A stretch of DNA of 64,000 bases from Thermoactinomyces intermedius (GCF_016055025.1 NZ_JAECVW010000002.1); one strand, 5' to 3'. Numbered from the stretch's first letter, positions 16,126 through 25,323 are shown. Notes: a model not told the origin generated them from the letters alone. Translations and numbers: made by a program.

Positions 16126-17430
16126 GTGCGAATTCGAGATTGGGACCAAAATTTAAAAGTCCGTCTCTTCGGAGAAGGGCTGATTCACATTCTTTTTTGG
16201 ATGTATATCCCGTTTATGTCCATATTCTTCGCCGATGCTTACGGAAAAAAAACCGCCGGGATCTTGTTGATTCTTTCACAGATGATCAGTGTGCTGGCCA
16301 ATCTGGCCGGAGGTTATTGTGCCGACCGCTACGGACGGAAAAAAATGATGGTTATCGCCTCCGTCGGGGAATCGGTCACCTTTTTCTCCTTTGCACTGGC
16401 CAATTCGCCTTGGTTTTCCTCACCGGGTTGGTCTTTTGTCTGCTTTGCCGTTTTGGGAATGTTTCAATCCATCTATTGGCCGGCAAGCCATGCCATGATT
16501 GCGGATGTGGTGGCCGAAGAGGACCGGAACCAGGTTTTTGCCACCTTTTACACCACGTCCAATCTGGCCGTGGTCGTCGGACCGGTTTTGGGCGGATTTT
16601 TCTTTTTTCAACACCGGTTTGAATTGTTGCTGGCATCCGGCCTGGCCACTCTGTTATTAGCGGTTTTGATCCAAAAATTTGTCCGGGAAACCGCCCGGAT
16701 CCGGGAAGGAAACACCCCTGTGTCCGGAAACGGGAAATGGATTGCGTTTGTCAAACAAAATTTGCGGGACTACCGGATTATTTTTTCCGACTTTAACTTC
16801 ATGCTTTTTATCCTGGCAGGCATCCTGGTTTCCCAAACCTTCATGCAACTGGATTTGGTCATTGGCGTTTATGTCACGGAATCGATTCCGGTTCAAACCC
16901 TGTTTCAATGGGGATCGTTCAAAATCGAAGCGGGAGGCGCCGGATTTTTCAGCTGGCTGATTACGGAAAACGGTTTGATGGTGGTTCTTTTTACGGTTTG
17001 GATCACCAAGATGATTCACTCTTTTCACGAAAAAACCGTTTTTGTCACCTCATCCCTGCTGTACGGCTTTTCCATGATTTTGCTGGGTATGACGCATCTG
17101 TGGTGGCTCGCCTTTTTGGCTATCTTTATTTTCACCGTCGCCGAAATCCTGGTGGTCGGATTGCAGGACGGCTTTATTTCGAAACTGGCTCCGGAGTCCA
17201 TGCGCGGACAATATTTTGCCGCAGCCAGTCTCCGGTTTTCCATCGGGAAAACCATTGCCCCCGCCGCCATTCCCTTGTCGGCATGGGTGGGATATCCGTG
17301 GACCTTTGCCATTTTGGGTTTGATCGCTTTTGCCGGGGCATTTTTGTATCATCTTTTGTTCCGGAACTTACGGCACCGTCCACTTCCGTCCGGCCATCTA
17401 AAAAAACGGGGTGCTCAAAAAGCAGTGTAG
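16126..17430 (+). CDS. MFS transporter, substrate unknown
   Basis: A 434-residue, 12-helix major facilitator protein. The loop 2-3 motif is GGYCADRYGRKKMM. A cytoplasmic central loop (about residues 195-220) links the two bundles. The start is GTG with AAGGGGGAG five bases upstream; the protein begins MRIRDWDQNLKVRLFGEG. It follows the 38-residue peptide's terminator by only 15 nt, so it may be expressed by read-through or from an internal promoter. The specific substrate cannot be read from the sequence. Confidence 0.85.
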   Translation: MRIRDWDQNLKVRLFGEGLIHILFWMYIPFMSIFFADAYGKKTAGILLILSQMISVLANLAGGYCADRYGRKKMMVIASVGESVTFFSFALANSPWFSSPGWSFVCFAVLGMFQSIYWPASHAMIADVVAEEDRNQVFATFYTTSNLAVVVGPVLGGFFFFQHRFELLLASGLATLLLAVLIQKFVRETARIREGNTPVSGNGKWIAFVKQNLRDYRIIFSDFNFMLFILAGILVSQTFMQLDLVIGVYVTESIPVQTLFQWGSFKIEAGGAGFFSWLITENGLMVVLFTVWITKMIHSFHEKTVFVTSSLLYGFSMILLGMTHLWWLAFLAIFIFTVAEILVVGLQDGFISKLAPESMRGQYFAAASLRFSIGKTIAPAAIPLSAWVGYPWTFAILGLIAFAGAFLYHLLFRNLRHRPLPSGHLKKRGAQKAV

Positions 17431-17470
17431 TCCGGAAAAAACCGGCGCCCTGTCGGAATTGGAGAGACAT

Positions 17471-17518
17471 GAAAAAAACGGATGAGATGTTCACACCGTG
17501 AGCATCCATCCGTTTTCT
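17471..17518. terminator. Bidirectional terminator between MFS gene and cvfC
   Basis: AAAACGGATG pairs with CATCCGTTTT across a 22-nt loop containing a further short stem. The minus strand continues with a run of T residues and the plus strand with TTTT. It serves the convergent genes on both sides. Confidence 0.75.
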
Positions 17519-17549
17519 GCCCTCTTCAGGAAAAAAACCGGACTGTGTT

Positions 17550-18692
17550 TTATTTCTTATCTTCTTCCATCCGCCTCATCATTTGCTGCCAAACCGTTCC
17601 GCTGGCTTCTTCTCCCCGCTTAATGCGTTCCAAAGCCATTTGGGCTTGCAACCGCACTTCGAATTCGACATCATTCACGGCTTCTTCCAAAGCAGGAATC
17701 GCACTTTCGTCGCCAACCTCAAACAAAAACCGGGCGGCACGCCATCGCACCAGTTTGTTCGGATCTTTCAACGCTTCACACATAGCCGGAATGGCTTTGG
17801 GATTCCCCAGATCCGACATCGTATCGCCCGCTGTGCGGCGGACAATGGCGGACCGGTCCTTCAAGGCTTCTTCCAGATACGGAAGCACCCGCTCATCTTC
17901 CAAAAAACCGAGATACACCACCGCCAGGCGGCGAATTGCCGGCTTTTCATCTTTCAGCGCTTTTGCCAGCAAATCCAGATCCCCGATTTCCGGTTCAAAT
18001 TGTTCCAAAGCGGCATACCGTTTTTCCCACTCCGGAGAAGTGAATGCTTTTTCCACTTCTTCCCGGCTGATGCCTTTTTCTTTCGTTTCCGTCTCCCCGG
18101 AAAACGCTCGTTTCACCAGATTTTCCAGCCGCTTTTTGTCATAGGCGGCGGAAATTTCTTCCACGATTTGGTTCCCGACTTCTTCAATCTCCCCGTATCG
18201 CGGCTTTTGCTCAACCCATTGCCGTTCAAAAATCAAATTGGATGTCGTTTCCTGAACTTTCATCACGGCCTCTTTAAAACGATCCGGCAATCCAAAGCGG
18301 TACTCTTCCCCGTCTTTTAACAATTTTACTTGCATGGGGATCTCTTTCAACTTTTGGATCAAAACCGTGATTTCACCGAAAGAAGACGATTCTTCCTCCA
18401 CCGTTTGCCCGCTCTGTTCTTCCCTTTCACCTTCGGCCTCCCCCAGGATTTTGCGCGCTTCGGCCAAAACCGCCGGCCAATCCGCTTTGGGGTGCCGCTC
18501 CAAAGACAAAAAGTCCGATACCTGAAAAACGCTTGTCACCCCGTCAATCGCCAGCAGTTTCCGGATATAATCCGGCGCTTCCTCTGCTTTCTCCCTGGGA
18601 AAATTGTAACTGACTCCGTCCGGAAGTGTCTCATCCATATTTAACTTCATCACGTTGGGACTGGGGGTCGGTTCAATGGATACGATCCGCAT
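17550..18692 (-). CDS. cvfC: Conserved virulence factor C-like protein (Nfu N-terminal domain plus HEAT repeats)
   Basis: A 380-residue protein. Residues 1-90 match the scaffold Nfu/NifU N-terminal domain (IEPTPSPNVMKLNMDETLPDGVSYNF, then LLAIDGVTSVFQVSDFLSLER). Residues about 190-370 are HEAT-like helical repeats (LAKALKDEKPAIRRLAVVYLGFLEDERVLPYLEEALKD-type units). This arrangement is that of Staphylococcus aureus CvfC and B. subtilis YpgR. The Nfu C-terminal Fe-S CxxC domain is absent, so it is not an Fe-S scaffold by itself. Molecular function unknown. The start has GGATGGG seven to ten bases upstream. Confidence 0.9.
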   Translation of the reverse strand: MRIVSIEPTPSPNVMKLNMDETLPDGVSYNFPREKAEEAPDYIRKLLAIDGVTSVFQVSDFLSLERHPKADWPAVLAEARKILGEAEGEREEQSGQTVEEESSSFGEITVLIQKLKEIPMQVKLLKDGEEYRFGLPDRFKEAVMKVQETTSNLIFERQWVEQKPRYGEIEEVGNQIVEEISAAYDKKRLENLVKRAFSGETETKEKGISREEVEKAFTSPEWEKRYAALEQFEPEIGDLDLLAKALKDEKPAIRRLAVVYLGFLEDERVLPYLEEALKDRSAIVRRTAGDTMSDLGNPKAIPAMCEALKDPNKLVRWRAARFLFEVGDESAIPALEEAVNDVEFEVRLQAQMALERIKRGEEASGTVWQQMMRRMEEDKK

Positions 18693-18729
18693 GCTATCCC
18701 ATCCTTTGCTTCAATTAATCCTTTAAAAA

Positions 18730-18762
18730 CGGATAAAACCCCCATAGCAAAGCTACAGAGGT
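18730..18762 (-). terminator. Terminator after efp
   Basis: On the minus strand ACCTCTGTAGC pairs with GCTATGGGGGT (G-U pairs included) over a 3-nt loop, followed by TTTAT and, a little later, TTTTT. Confidence 0.6.
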
Positions 18763-18774
18763 CTCATCTTCCCC

Positions 18775-19332
18775 TCAGGCACGGGATACATACTCACCAC
18801 TGCGCGTGTCAATGATGAGACGGTCTCCCTCATTGATGAACAAGGGAACCTGCACGGTAAACCCGGTGGACAATTTTGCCGGTTTGCTTCCGCCGGTGGC
18901 CGTGTCTCCCTTGATTCCCGGTTCGGTTTCCACCACTTCCAACTCCACGGTGTTGGGCAATTGGATCCCGATGGTTTCCCCTTTGTAAATCATGATTTGG
19001 ATGTTCATGTTTTCTTGCAAAAAGTTCAATTCATATTCCAGCCGTTCCTTCGGCAAGGTGATTTGCTCATAGGTTTCATTATCCATAAAGGTGTATTCGC
19101 CGCCGCTTTCATACAAGTACTGCATTTCGCGTGTTTCCACCATCGCGCGGGGAACTTTTTCACCAGCCCGGAAGGTGCGTTCCTGGATGTTCCCGTTTCG
19201 CAAATTGCGCAATTTGGAACGGACAAACGCCGCGCCTTTTCCTGGCTTCACATGTTGAAATTCCATCACTTGCCAAACATCGTTGTCCAGTTCAATGGTT
19301 AAACCTGTACGAAAATCGTTGACACTGATCAT
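18775..19332 (-). CDS. efp: Translation elongation factor P
   Basis: A 185-residue three-domain EF-P that relieves ribosome stalling at polyproline. The N-terminal domain has the modification-loop sequence KPGKGAAFVRSK, where the lysine region at about 29-32 is the site modified in many bacteria; B. subtilis-type EF-P carries 5-aminopentanol there. The C-terminal signature GDTATGGSKPAKLSTGFTVQVPLFI is present. GGGAGGAAAAG precedes the ATG. It follows yqhT by 20 nt, the same order as in B. subtilis. Confidence 0.97.
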   Translation of the reverse strand: MISVNDFRTGLTIELDNDVWQVMEFQHVKPGKGAAFVRSKLRNLRNGNIQERTFRAGEKVPRAMVETREMQYLYESGGEYTFMDNETYEQITLPKERLEYELNFLQENMNIQIMIYKGETIGIQLPNTVELEVVETEPGIKGDTATGGSKPAKLSTGFTVQVPLFINEGDRLIIDTRSGEYVSRA

Positions 19333-19352
19333 TCTTCTTTTCCTCCCAAACT

Positions 19353-20423
19353 TTAATGAATCATGATGATTTCTTTGGAAACGTTTGTAATGTTTTCATA
19401 TCCGGATTCGGTAACAATCAGATCGTCTTCAATCCGAACGCCACCCAAATCAGGAATGTAAATGCCCGGTTCAATGGTGATCACCATTCCCGGAACCAGT
19501 GCTTCTTCTCCCCTCGTGGAAACGAGCGGTTTCTCATGGACTTCCATTCCCAAGCCATGGCCGGTGCTGTGTCCGAAATACTCTCCATAACCATGCTCTT
19601 TGATGTAATTGCGGGCGATGGCATCCACTTCTTTTCCGGTTTTCCCGGGTTGAACCCCGGCAATCGCCTTTTTGTTTGCTTCCAGGACAATTTGATAAAT
19701 TTCTTTTTGTTTCGCGGTGGGTTTGCCCATCATGACGGTGCGGGTGATATCGGACGCATATCCTTGATAATAAGCTCCGAAATCCAATGTGACAAGATCC
19801 CCTTTTTCAATCACTTTGTCACTGGCAACCCCGTGGGGAAGAGCCGAGCGCCAACCGGATGCGACAATGGTGTCAAAGGAGGAAGAAGTTGCCCCGTGTT
19901 CCCTCATGATCACTTCCAGACGCAGAGCCACTTCCTTTTCCGTCATGCCGGGGCGGATCTCTTGCAAGATCTGTTCAAAAGCACGATCTGCAATTTTGGC
20001 TGCTTCTTTGATCAGCAAAAGCTCTTCGGGTTCTTTGACCAGGCGAAGCTTTTCGATCAGTCCGCTGACCGGCACCAAGCGGATGGAATCCAACTGTTCC
20101 TTCAGCTTGGCCACCTGGGCATAGGTCAAATGATCCTGTTCAAAAGCCAGCTGTTGAATCCCCAGCTTTTTGCAGCAAGCCGCCACATCAGCGAAAATGT
20201 CCCCTTCTTGCCGGACCAATGTCCAATCCGGGCATTGTTCTTTGACCTGGACCACATACCGGAAATCGGTAATGAACAAAGCTTCTTTCCCCGTCAGCAA
20301 AGCGACCCCTGCCGTTCCCGTGAAACCTGTCATATAGCGCCGGTTGACCGGATGGCTGATCAGAAGGGCTTCCACGCCTTTTGCCGCCATCTCTTCGTGC
20401 AAACGTTGAATTCGCCGTTTCAT
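19353..20423 (-). CDS. yqhT: M24 family Xaa-Pro peptidase YqhT
   Basis: A 356-residue metallopeptidase with an N-terminal creatinase-type domain (1-130) and a pita-bread catalytic domain. The metal ligands are visible in LDFGAYYQGYASDITRT (two Asp), GHSTGHGLGMEVHE (His), TIEPGIYI (Glu) and VRIEDDL (Glu). It likely cleaves X-Pro dipeptides or N-terminal residues before proline. The start at ATG 20423 follows AAAAGGGGGAACAG; a reading frame reaching 20459 has no such site. It is co-transcribed with efp. Confidence 0.93.
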   Translation of the reverse strand: MKRRIQRLHEEMAAKGVEALLISHPVNRRYMTGFTGTAGVALLTGKEALFITDFRYVVQVKEQCPDWTLVRQEGDIFADVAACCKKLGIQQLAFEQDHLTYAQVAKLKEQLDSIRLVPVSGLIEKLRLVKEPEELLLIKEAAKIADRAFEQILQEIRPGMTEKEVALRLEVIMREHGATSSSFDTIVASGWRSALPHGVASDKVIEKGDLVTLDFGAYYQGYASDITRTVMMGKPTAKQKEIYQIVLEANKKAIAGVQPGKTGKEVDAIARNYIKEHGYGEYFGHSTGHGLGMEVHEKPLVSTRGEEALVPGMVITIEPGIYIPDLGGVRIEDDLIVTESGYENITNVSKEIIMIH

Positions 20424-20626
20424 CCTGTTCCCCCTTTTAAACGGATAAACGCCCCGCAATTGGTGTTATGTAGATATTCGTATTGTACCACAGAGGAGAA
20501 GGCATTTCTTCGCAATATTATATTTTCCCATGATCCCGTTTTTTTGTCTACGTTTCTTTCCGGGAAGAGGAAAACCCCCTTAAAAATCGAATTGTTTAAT
20601 CAAAAAATCTGGGAGGGATCCTCATT

Positions 20627-21799
20627 TTGCTCCGTTTTTTTTCCACCCTCTTTATTGTATTGCTTGTCTGGGCCTTTATACCTTCCGCTGTCTTTGCCGC
20701 CAGCGCCTCCGGCAGCCACAAACGGTTTATTTCCCTTGCATCCGGACTTCATCACGGTAAATTTGACGGCACTTTTTACGACGGTGCGGCGCTTCGTTTA
20801 AATCCCGCCAAGCTCAAACAAGGAACGGACTCATCCGGAAAATACCATTTTGGCACTTTCTATTACGGCACGTGGACTTCACCGGTAATTCGTGAGAATT
20901 TTCTTGAAACCATTGCCTCATGGGAAGCCGACACTCCTGAAAACACCTGGATCGAAGTGGAACTTCGCGTCCACAGCAAAAACCGCTGGAGTTCGTGGTA
21001 CAGCATGGGGGTTTGGCATGAAAACGACCACCCTTTCCGGCGCCATTCCGTCAGCGGCCAGTCGGACGAATTCGGGCGGGTTTCCGTCGACACGCTGGTG
21101 TTGAACAAGACGGCTTCTGCCGTTCAAGCCCGGGTCACCCTCTTTACGACCGAGCCCGGCCGAAGCCCCGTCCTGACTTCCTTGGGCCTCTCGGTTGCCT
21201 CCGGCAAAGATGAACCCGGCCAAGTGCCCAAAACCGGCTTGACCAGCGCGTTGGACGTACCCATGCGTTCCCAAATGGTTTATCCGGACGGGGGAGAAGT
21301 CTGGTGTTCCCCCACCTCTTTATCCATGGTGATGGCTTATTGGGCCAAAGTAATGAATCAACCCCGTTGGGATCAACCCGTGCCACAGGTTGTCACAAAA
21401 GTGTGGGATTATGTTTATGACGGAGGGGGAAACTGGACTTTTAACACGGCCTATGCCGCCTCTAACGGGCTGGAAGCCAAAGTGGTGCGGCTGAAAAGCC
21501 TGGCGGACGCGGAACGCTGGACCGCACACCGTGTCCCCGTCATCGCCAGCATTGCTTATGGTGAAGGGGAACTGCCCGGAAGCCCGATCCCCTCTTCCAA
21601 CGGGCATCTGTTGGTGATCCGCGGTTTTGACGAAAACGGGGATGTCCTGACCAATGACCCGGCCGGCCCCAGCGACGATCAAGTCCGCATCACTTATCCG
21701 CGCGAAGCGTTTGAAAAAGCTTTTCTCAACCACTCCAACGGCACCGTCTACCTCATTTATCCCAAAGGTTGGGACATTCCGCTGGGGGACCGATGGTAA
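20627..21799 (+). CDS. Secreted C39-family-like cysteine peptidase
   Basis: A 390-residue protein with a signal peptide (residues 1-24, cleavage after VFA). A beta-rich N-terminal half (about 30-190) includes NTWIEVELRVHSKNRWSSWYSMGVW. The C-terminal peptidase_C39_2 domain shows the triad candidates Cys227 in EVWCSPTSLSM, His327 in NGHLLVIRGF and Asp344 in LTNDPAG. This fold is shared by secreted or cell-wall thiol peptidases; the substrate is unknown. The start is TTG with GGGAGG nine bases upstream. It stands alone between the divergent yqhT and the co-directional yqhQ. Confidence 0.85.
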   Translation: MLRFFSTLFIVLLVWAFIPSAVFAASASGSHKRFISLASGLHHGKFDGTFYDGAALRLNPAKLKQGTDSSGKYHFGTFYYGTWTSPVIRENFLETIASWEADTPENTWIEVELRVHSKNRWSSWYSMGVWHENDHPFRRHSVSGQSDEFGRVSVDTLVLNKTASAVQARVTLFTTEPGRSPVLTSLGLSVASGKDEPGQVPKTGLTSALDVPMRSQMVYPDGGEVWCSPTSLSMVMAYWAKVMNQPRWDQPVPQVVTKVWDYVYDGGGNWTFNTAYAASNGLEAKVVRLKSLADAERWTAHRVPVIASIAYGEGELPGSPIPSSNGHLLVIRGFDENGDVLTNDPAGPSDDQVRITYPREAFEKAFLNHSNGTVYLIYPKGWDIPLGDRW

Positions 21800-21950
21800 G
21801 ATTCATTCTCCGTCTATTTACACATTTGCCGAATTCAAGTTAGAATGGACTCCGAACGGCAAGAAGCGGACCGCCCGGCGCGTGTCCGCCTCTTCGTCCG
21901 CGTTCGGTTTTCTGTGAACATTTCATAAAAACAAGGTGGTGCAACCTTTC

Positions 21951-22937
21951 GTGTCCGAAAAAAACATCGCATATGGCGGACAAGCCGTCATCGAAGGCGT
22001 CATGTTCGGCGGCCGATATGCGCAAGTCACGGCCATCCGGCGGAAAAACGGAGAGATTGAGTGCTTGGAAATAGAAAAAAATGAAATCGCTTGGCTGAAG
22101 CCGCTGAAACAACTTCCATTCATCCGCGGGCTGGTTTCGCTGATTGAATCCAGTGCGTTGGGGGCCAAGCATATGCAATATGCCTCCGAAAAGTATGATC
22201 TGGATCATCTGGATCCCGAAGAAGCCGAAGAAGTTGAAGAAGAGCCAACATCCGGCTCCAAATGGGAAATGATCCTGAGCATAACGCTCATCGGGATTTT
22301 GTCTTTACTGATCGGGAAGGTCATCTTCACTGCTTTGCCCGCCTATCTGGCAAGCATCCTGTTTGACCGCTTCACCCAAAACCTCATCGTGCAAAACTTG
22401 ATTGAAGGCGCCATCAAAACCTTATTGCTGTTGGGCTATCTCTGGGCTGTTTCCCAAACCCCGCTTGTCAAACGCGTTTTTCAGTATCACGGGGCGGAAC
22501 ACAAAGTGATCAACGCCTTTGAAAACGAGGAACATTTAACCGTGGAAAACGTGCAAAAATATTCCACGCTTCATTACCGGTGCGGCAGCAGCTTTTTGGT
22601 TTTCACCATTATCATCGGCGTCATTGTCTATTCATTTTTCAGCTATGACAATGTATGGGAGAGAATCGGAATCCGGATTCTGTTGATTCCGGTGGTGATC
22701 GGATTATCTTATGAATGGCTAAAATTCACCAATTCGCTGCGACACATACCGGTTCTCAAATATTTGGGCTATCCGGGATTGTGGTTGCAAAAACTGACGA
22801 CCAAAGAGCCGACCGATGATCAGGTGGAAGTGGCCATCAAAGCCTTTGAACGCATGCGGGAGATGGATGCGCTTTTGGAAAAACAGAAAACGCCCGCTTC
22901 CCCGTTGACCCCCCCGGTGAACTCTCCAATTCATTAA
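21951..22937 (+). CDS. yqhQ: DUF1385 membrane protein YqhQ
   Basis: A 328-residue membrane protein. The cytoplasmic N-terminus has the signature YGGQAVIEGVMFGG; several membrane helices follow, and QYHGAEHKVINAFENEEHLTVENVQKYSTLHYRCGSSF-type sequence (read as adjoining short motifs) marks a conserved, metal-binding-like His/Cys region around residues 190-225. Function unknown. I place the start at GTG 21951 with AAGGTGG 11 bases upstream; GTG 21936 overlaps that site. yqhP follows after 14 nt, as in B. subtilis. Confidence 0.9.
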   Translation: MSEKNIAYGGQAVIEGVMFGGRYAQVTAIRRKNGEIECLEIEKNEIAWLKPLKQLPFIRGLVSLIESSALGAKHMQYASEKYDLDHLDPEEAEEVEEEPTSGSKWEMILSITLIGILSLLIGKVIFTALPAYLASILFDRFTQNLIVQNLIEGAIKTLLLLGYLWAVSQTPLVKRVFQYHGAEHKVINAFENEEHLTVENVQKYSTLHYRCGSSFLVFTIIIGVIVYSFFSYDNVWERIGIRILLIPVVIGLSYEWLKFTNSLRHIPVLKYLGYPGLWLQKLTTKEPTDDQVEVAIKAFERMREMDALLEKQKTPASPLTPPVNSPIH

Positions 22938-22951
22938 AAGGAGGCTGCAAA

Positions 22952-23212
22952 ATGCCAAGGCGAACGCAATTTCCATGGTATTATCTGATTTTGGGGCTTG
23001 CCGCCATCGGTTTGATCTCCCAACTGGTCCATTCTCCCTCATCTTTTTTCATCCCGGTTCTTGTCATCGGGTTGGTCTGGTATTTTTACAAAGCGCCTCC
23101 CCGCTGGTTCATCCGCCTCGTCAACCCTTCCCATCCCCGCGCCTCGAAAAAGCTGCCGAAAAAAAAGCGGAAAAAACACCGGTTTCAAGTCATCAACGGA
23201 AATAAAAAATAA
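22952..23212 (+). CDS. yqhP: Small membrane protein YqhP (SA1362 family)
   Basis: An 86-residue protein with two closely spaced hydrophobic segments (about residues 9-45) and a highly basic C-terminal tail (KKLPKKKRKKHRFQ). Assigned by size, topology and its fixed place after yqhQ. Function unknown. AAAGGAGG precedes the ATG. The stop lies at the edge of the following terminator stem. Confidence 0.78.
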   Translation: MPRRTQFPWYYLILGLAAIGLISQLVHSPSSFFIPVLVIGLVWYFYKAPPRWFIRLVNPSHPRASKKLPKKKRKKHRFQVINGNKK

Positions 23213-23244
23213 GTCAGGCCCCCATCCGCCGGGGGCCTTGACTT
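23203..23244. terminator. Bidirectional terminator between yqhP and yqhO
   Basis: AAGTCAGGCCCCC pairs with GGGGGCCTTGACTT around a 7-nt loop. The minus strand continues into ATTTTTTATTT, making it a strong terminator for yqhO; the plus strand has a weaker tail. Confidence 0.8.
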
Positions 23245-23280
23245 GCGGTATATTTTGAAATATTCCGACTTGTTTTTTCA

Positions 23281-24234
23281 TCAGCTTCCCGCTTGATCCG
23301 TGCGTTTTTGCCGGAGACTGTTTCGCTTGCCCCTTGCTTTTAAATATTCGTCAAATGTCCAGTTATTGAAAAAGAGTTCGGCCGCTTTGACCCCGGACAA
23401 GAACAATTCCCTCTTTTTTTCTTTCGATAATGAAAAATCAGTTAATTTGACGTCCAAAGAAGGAACCTGGATTGAACGCACTTGCTCCAATTCCTCAATA
23501 TAGCGGTTGTCATGAGCCTCCAACATGGTAAAAAACAAGGAAAGCAACATGCTGAACGGACCGGAGATCTTATTAAATTCATGATCTCTTTCGGAGAACA
23601 ACCGGAAACCGAAAGTGGGCCAACGGGGATTCTCCTTGTCAAACAACCAGACCGGAAAGTTGCTCAACACGCCTCCGTCGACGATGTAACAAGTCTCCCC
23701 TGTCGGTTTGTACGTTAATTTCACCGGATCAAAAAAGAACGGAATACTGCAACTCATACGGACCACTCTGGCCACCGGAAAATTTTCCGCCTGATAGCCA
23801 TAATCCTCCAGATCCCGGGGCAAGACCAACAGTTGGCCCCGCGTGATGTCTGAAGCAATGATATGAAGCTCCGTTTCCCGGGACAAGTCTTGAAACGTTT
23901 GAACCCCTTTTTGCTCGAGGAGCCGGGCGATCCATTTCTCCAAATCATTCCCGGAAAACAATCCCTTTTTAAACCATAACCGGATGGCGGATCCCACATA
24001 CGGCAAATAGTCAGGCCATTTCGGGGTCAAAAAATCGCTGAAATCTTTGTCCATCATGATTTCAGCCATTTCCCGGGCGGTATAGCCGGATGCAATCAAT
24101 GTGGCGATGATCGACCCGGCCGAAGAGCCGGCAACTTTTTTCCAGCGATACCCGTTGCTTTCAGCGACAGACAAAGCCCCCACCAGCCCGATCCCTTTGA
24201 CACCGCCACCTTCAAACACAGCATCAGCCCACAT
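23281..24234 (-). CDS. yqhO: Patatin-like phospholipase YqhO
   Basis: A 317-residue patatin-family acyl hydrolase. The oxyanion motif GGGVKG is at 9-14, the nucleophile Ser38 lies in GSSAG (36-40), and the catalytic Asp is in the VDGG motif near residue 190. It probably hydrolyses membrane lipids; the true substrate is unknown. The position next to mntR and yqhP matches B. subtilis. Confidence 0.92.
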   Translation of the reverse strand: MWADAVFEGGGVKGIGLVGALSVAESNGYRWKKVAGSSAGSIIATLIASGYTAREMAEIMMDKDFSDFLTPKWPDYLPYVGSAIRLWFKKGLFSGNDLEKWIARLLEQKGVQTFQDLSRETELHIIASDITRGQLLVLPRDLEDYGYQAENFPVARVVRMSCSIPFFFDPVKLTYKPTGETCYIVDGGVLSNFPVWLFDKENPRWPTFGFRLFSERDHEFNKISGPFSMLLSLFFTMLEAHDNRYIEELEQVRSIQVPSLDVKLTDFSLSKEKKRELFLSGVKAAELFFNNWTFDEYLKARGKRNSLRQKRTDQAGS

Positions 24235-24287
24235 ACGATCCCTCCTGAAAAAATTCTCCTTTTCCCATAAATATGTCTCTCTGTTGA

Positions 24288-24318
24288 AAAAAACCCTGGA
24301 AACATGTCCAAGGTTTTT
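24288..24318 (-). terminator. Terminator after mntR
   Basis: On the minus strand AAAACCTTGGA pairs with TCCAGGGTTTT (one G-U) and is followed by TTTC. It begins at the mntR stop. Confidence 0.65.
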
Positions 24319-24748
24319 AGGGTTTTGAATCCATTTGCTCTTCTTTTTTCAACGAATGAAGAAACTTGACCAATTCCGGATTATTTTCCAGGTACTCCAC
24401 AAGATTTTCGATGCATGTGATCGAGTCCCAGCTCAAGTGATGTTCAATACCCTCGACATCCTGATAAATTTTATCTTCACTGACTCCGATCAACCGCAAA
24501 AATTGTTCCAGGAGATCATGCCGGTCCATTAAGCGTTTTCCAATCTTTTTCCCTTTCGGCGTGAGAATCAAACCGCGATATTTCTCATAAACCAAATATT
24601 TATTTTGGTCCAGCTTTTGCACCATCTTGGTCACAGAAGAAGGGTGAACCTCTAAAGCCTCAGCAATATCCGAAACCCGTGCATAACCTTTTTGCTCAAT
24701 CAACTTATAAATATTTTCCAAATAATCTTCCATGCTTGGTGTAGGCAT
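24317..24748 (-). CDS. mntR: Manganese-dependent transcriptional regulator MntR
   Basis: A 143-residue DtxR-family repressor of manganese uptake genes. The N-terminal winged helix (VSDIAEALEVHPSSVTKMVQKL) is nearly identical to B. subtilis MntR. All known metal ligands are present at the same numbers: D8, E11, H77, E99, E102 and H103, so it should sense Mn(II). No Mn transporter gene is in the window. It is followed by yqhO after a terminator. Confidence 0.96.
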   Translation of the reverse strand: MPTPSMEDYLENIYKLIEQKGYARVSDIAEALEVHPSSVTKMVQKLDQNKYLVYEKYRGLILTPKGKKIGKRLMDRHDLLEQFLRLIGVSEDKIYQDVEGIEHHLSWDSITCIENLVEYLENNPELVKFLHSLKKEEQMDSKP

Positions 24749-24759
24749 GAAGAGGCCCC

Positions 24760-25323
24760 CTATCTATCCTTATTCGTACCCGCACAATGACGCTCGATTG
24801 TTTTGACCAGATCCACACCCAAACGCTTCAGACGACTTTCCAGCTTTTCATCCTTCAACGAGCCATCCGGATGAAAGGCCTGGTAAGCCTGAGGAACAGA
24901 CGGCATGGATGGCAACGGCCAAGCATGCAATGTCCGGCAGATGATGTTTAAGGTGTTCAAGGTATTGGTGGCTCCCAAGGCTCCTCCCGAAGTTCCCAAC
25001 AGCGCGACAAATTTCCCTTCCAATTCTCTCGCCCCGATAAAATCCAGTGCATTTTTCAACACCCCCGAGACGGATCCGTGATATTCGGGGGAAGCCAGGA
25101 TATATCCTTCAGCTTCCAACATTTTTTGTTTAAACCGGTGAACATTTTCCGGATACGTCGACTCATCGGAGCGAGCATCATAAATGGGAAGCGGATACTT
25201 TCGCAAATCAAAGATTTCCACTTCAGCTCCGGTCTGCCTTGCAGCTTCGGCAACGATCGCCACTGCTTTGTGGGTGGTCGAATCTTCCGTCAAGCTGCCG
25301 GGAACAGCCAAGATTTTCACCAT
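24760..25323 (-). CDS. NADPH-dependent FMN reductase (flavodoxin-like)
   Basis: A 187-residue flavodoxin-fold oxidoreductase. The phosphate-binding loop is near the N-terminus (VPGSLTEDSTTHKAV), with the family motif SPEYHGSVSGVLKNALDF around 75-95 and LLGTSGGALGATN after it. It probably reduces FMN, quinones or azo compounds; the physiological acceptor is unknown. The ATG at 25323 is preferred since GGGGGTG precedes it; a frame opening at 25395 lacks a site. It is 11 nt upstream of mntR, so co-transcription is likely. Confidence 0.88.
   Translation of the reverse strand: MVKILAVPGSLTEDSTTHKAVAIVAEAARQTGAEVEIFDLRKYPLPIYDARSDESTYPENVHRFKQKMLEAEGYILASPEYHGSVSGVLKNALDFIGARELEGKFVALLGTSGGALGATNTLNTLNIICRTLHAWPLPSMPSVPQAYQAFHPDGSLKDEKLESRLKRLGVDLVKTIERHCAGTNKDR

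Noticed and set aside
19356..20801. 481-codon plus-strand frame opposite yqhT
   Set aside because: Antisense to a well-supported peptidase gene, with low-complexity Phe/His-rich product and no start signal.
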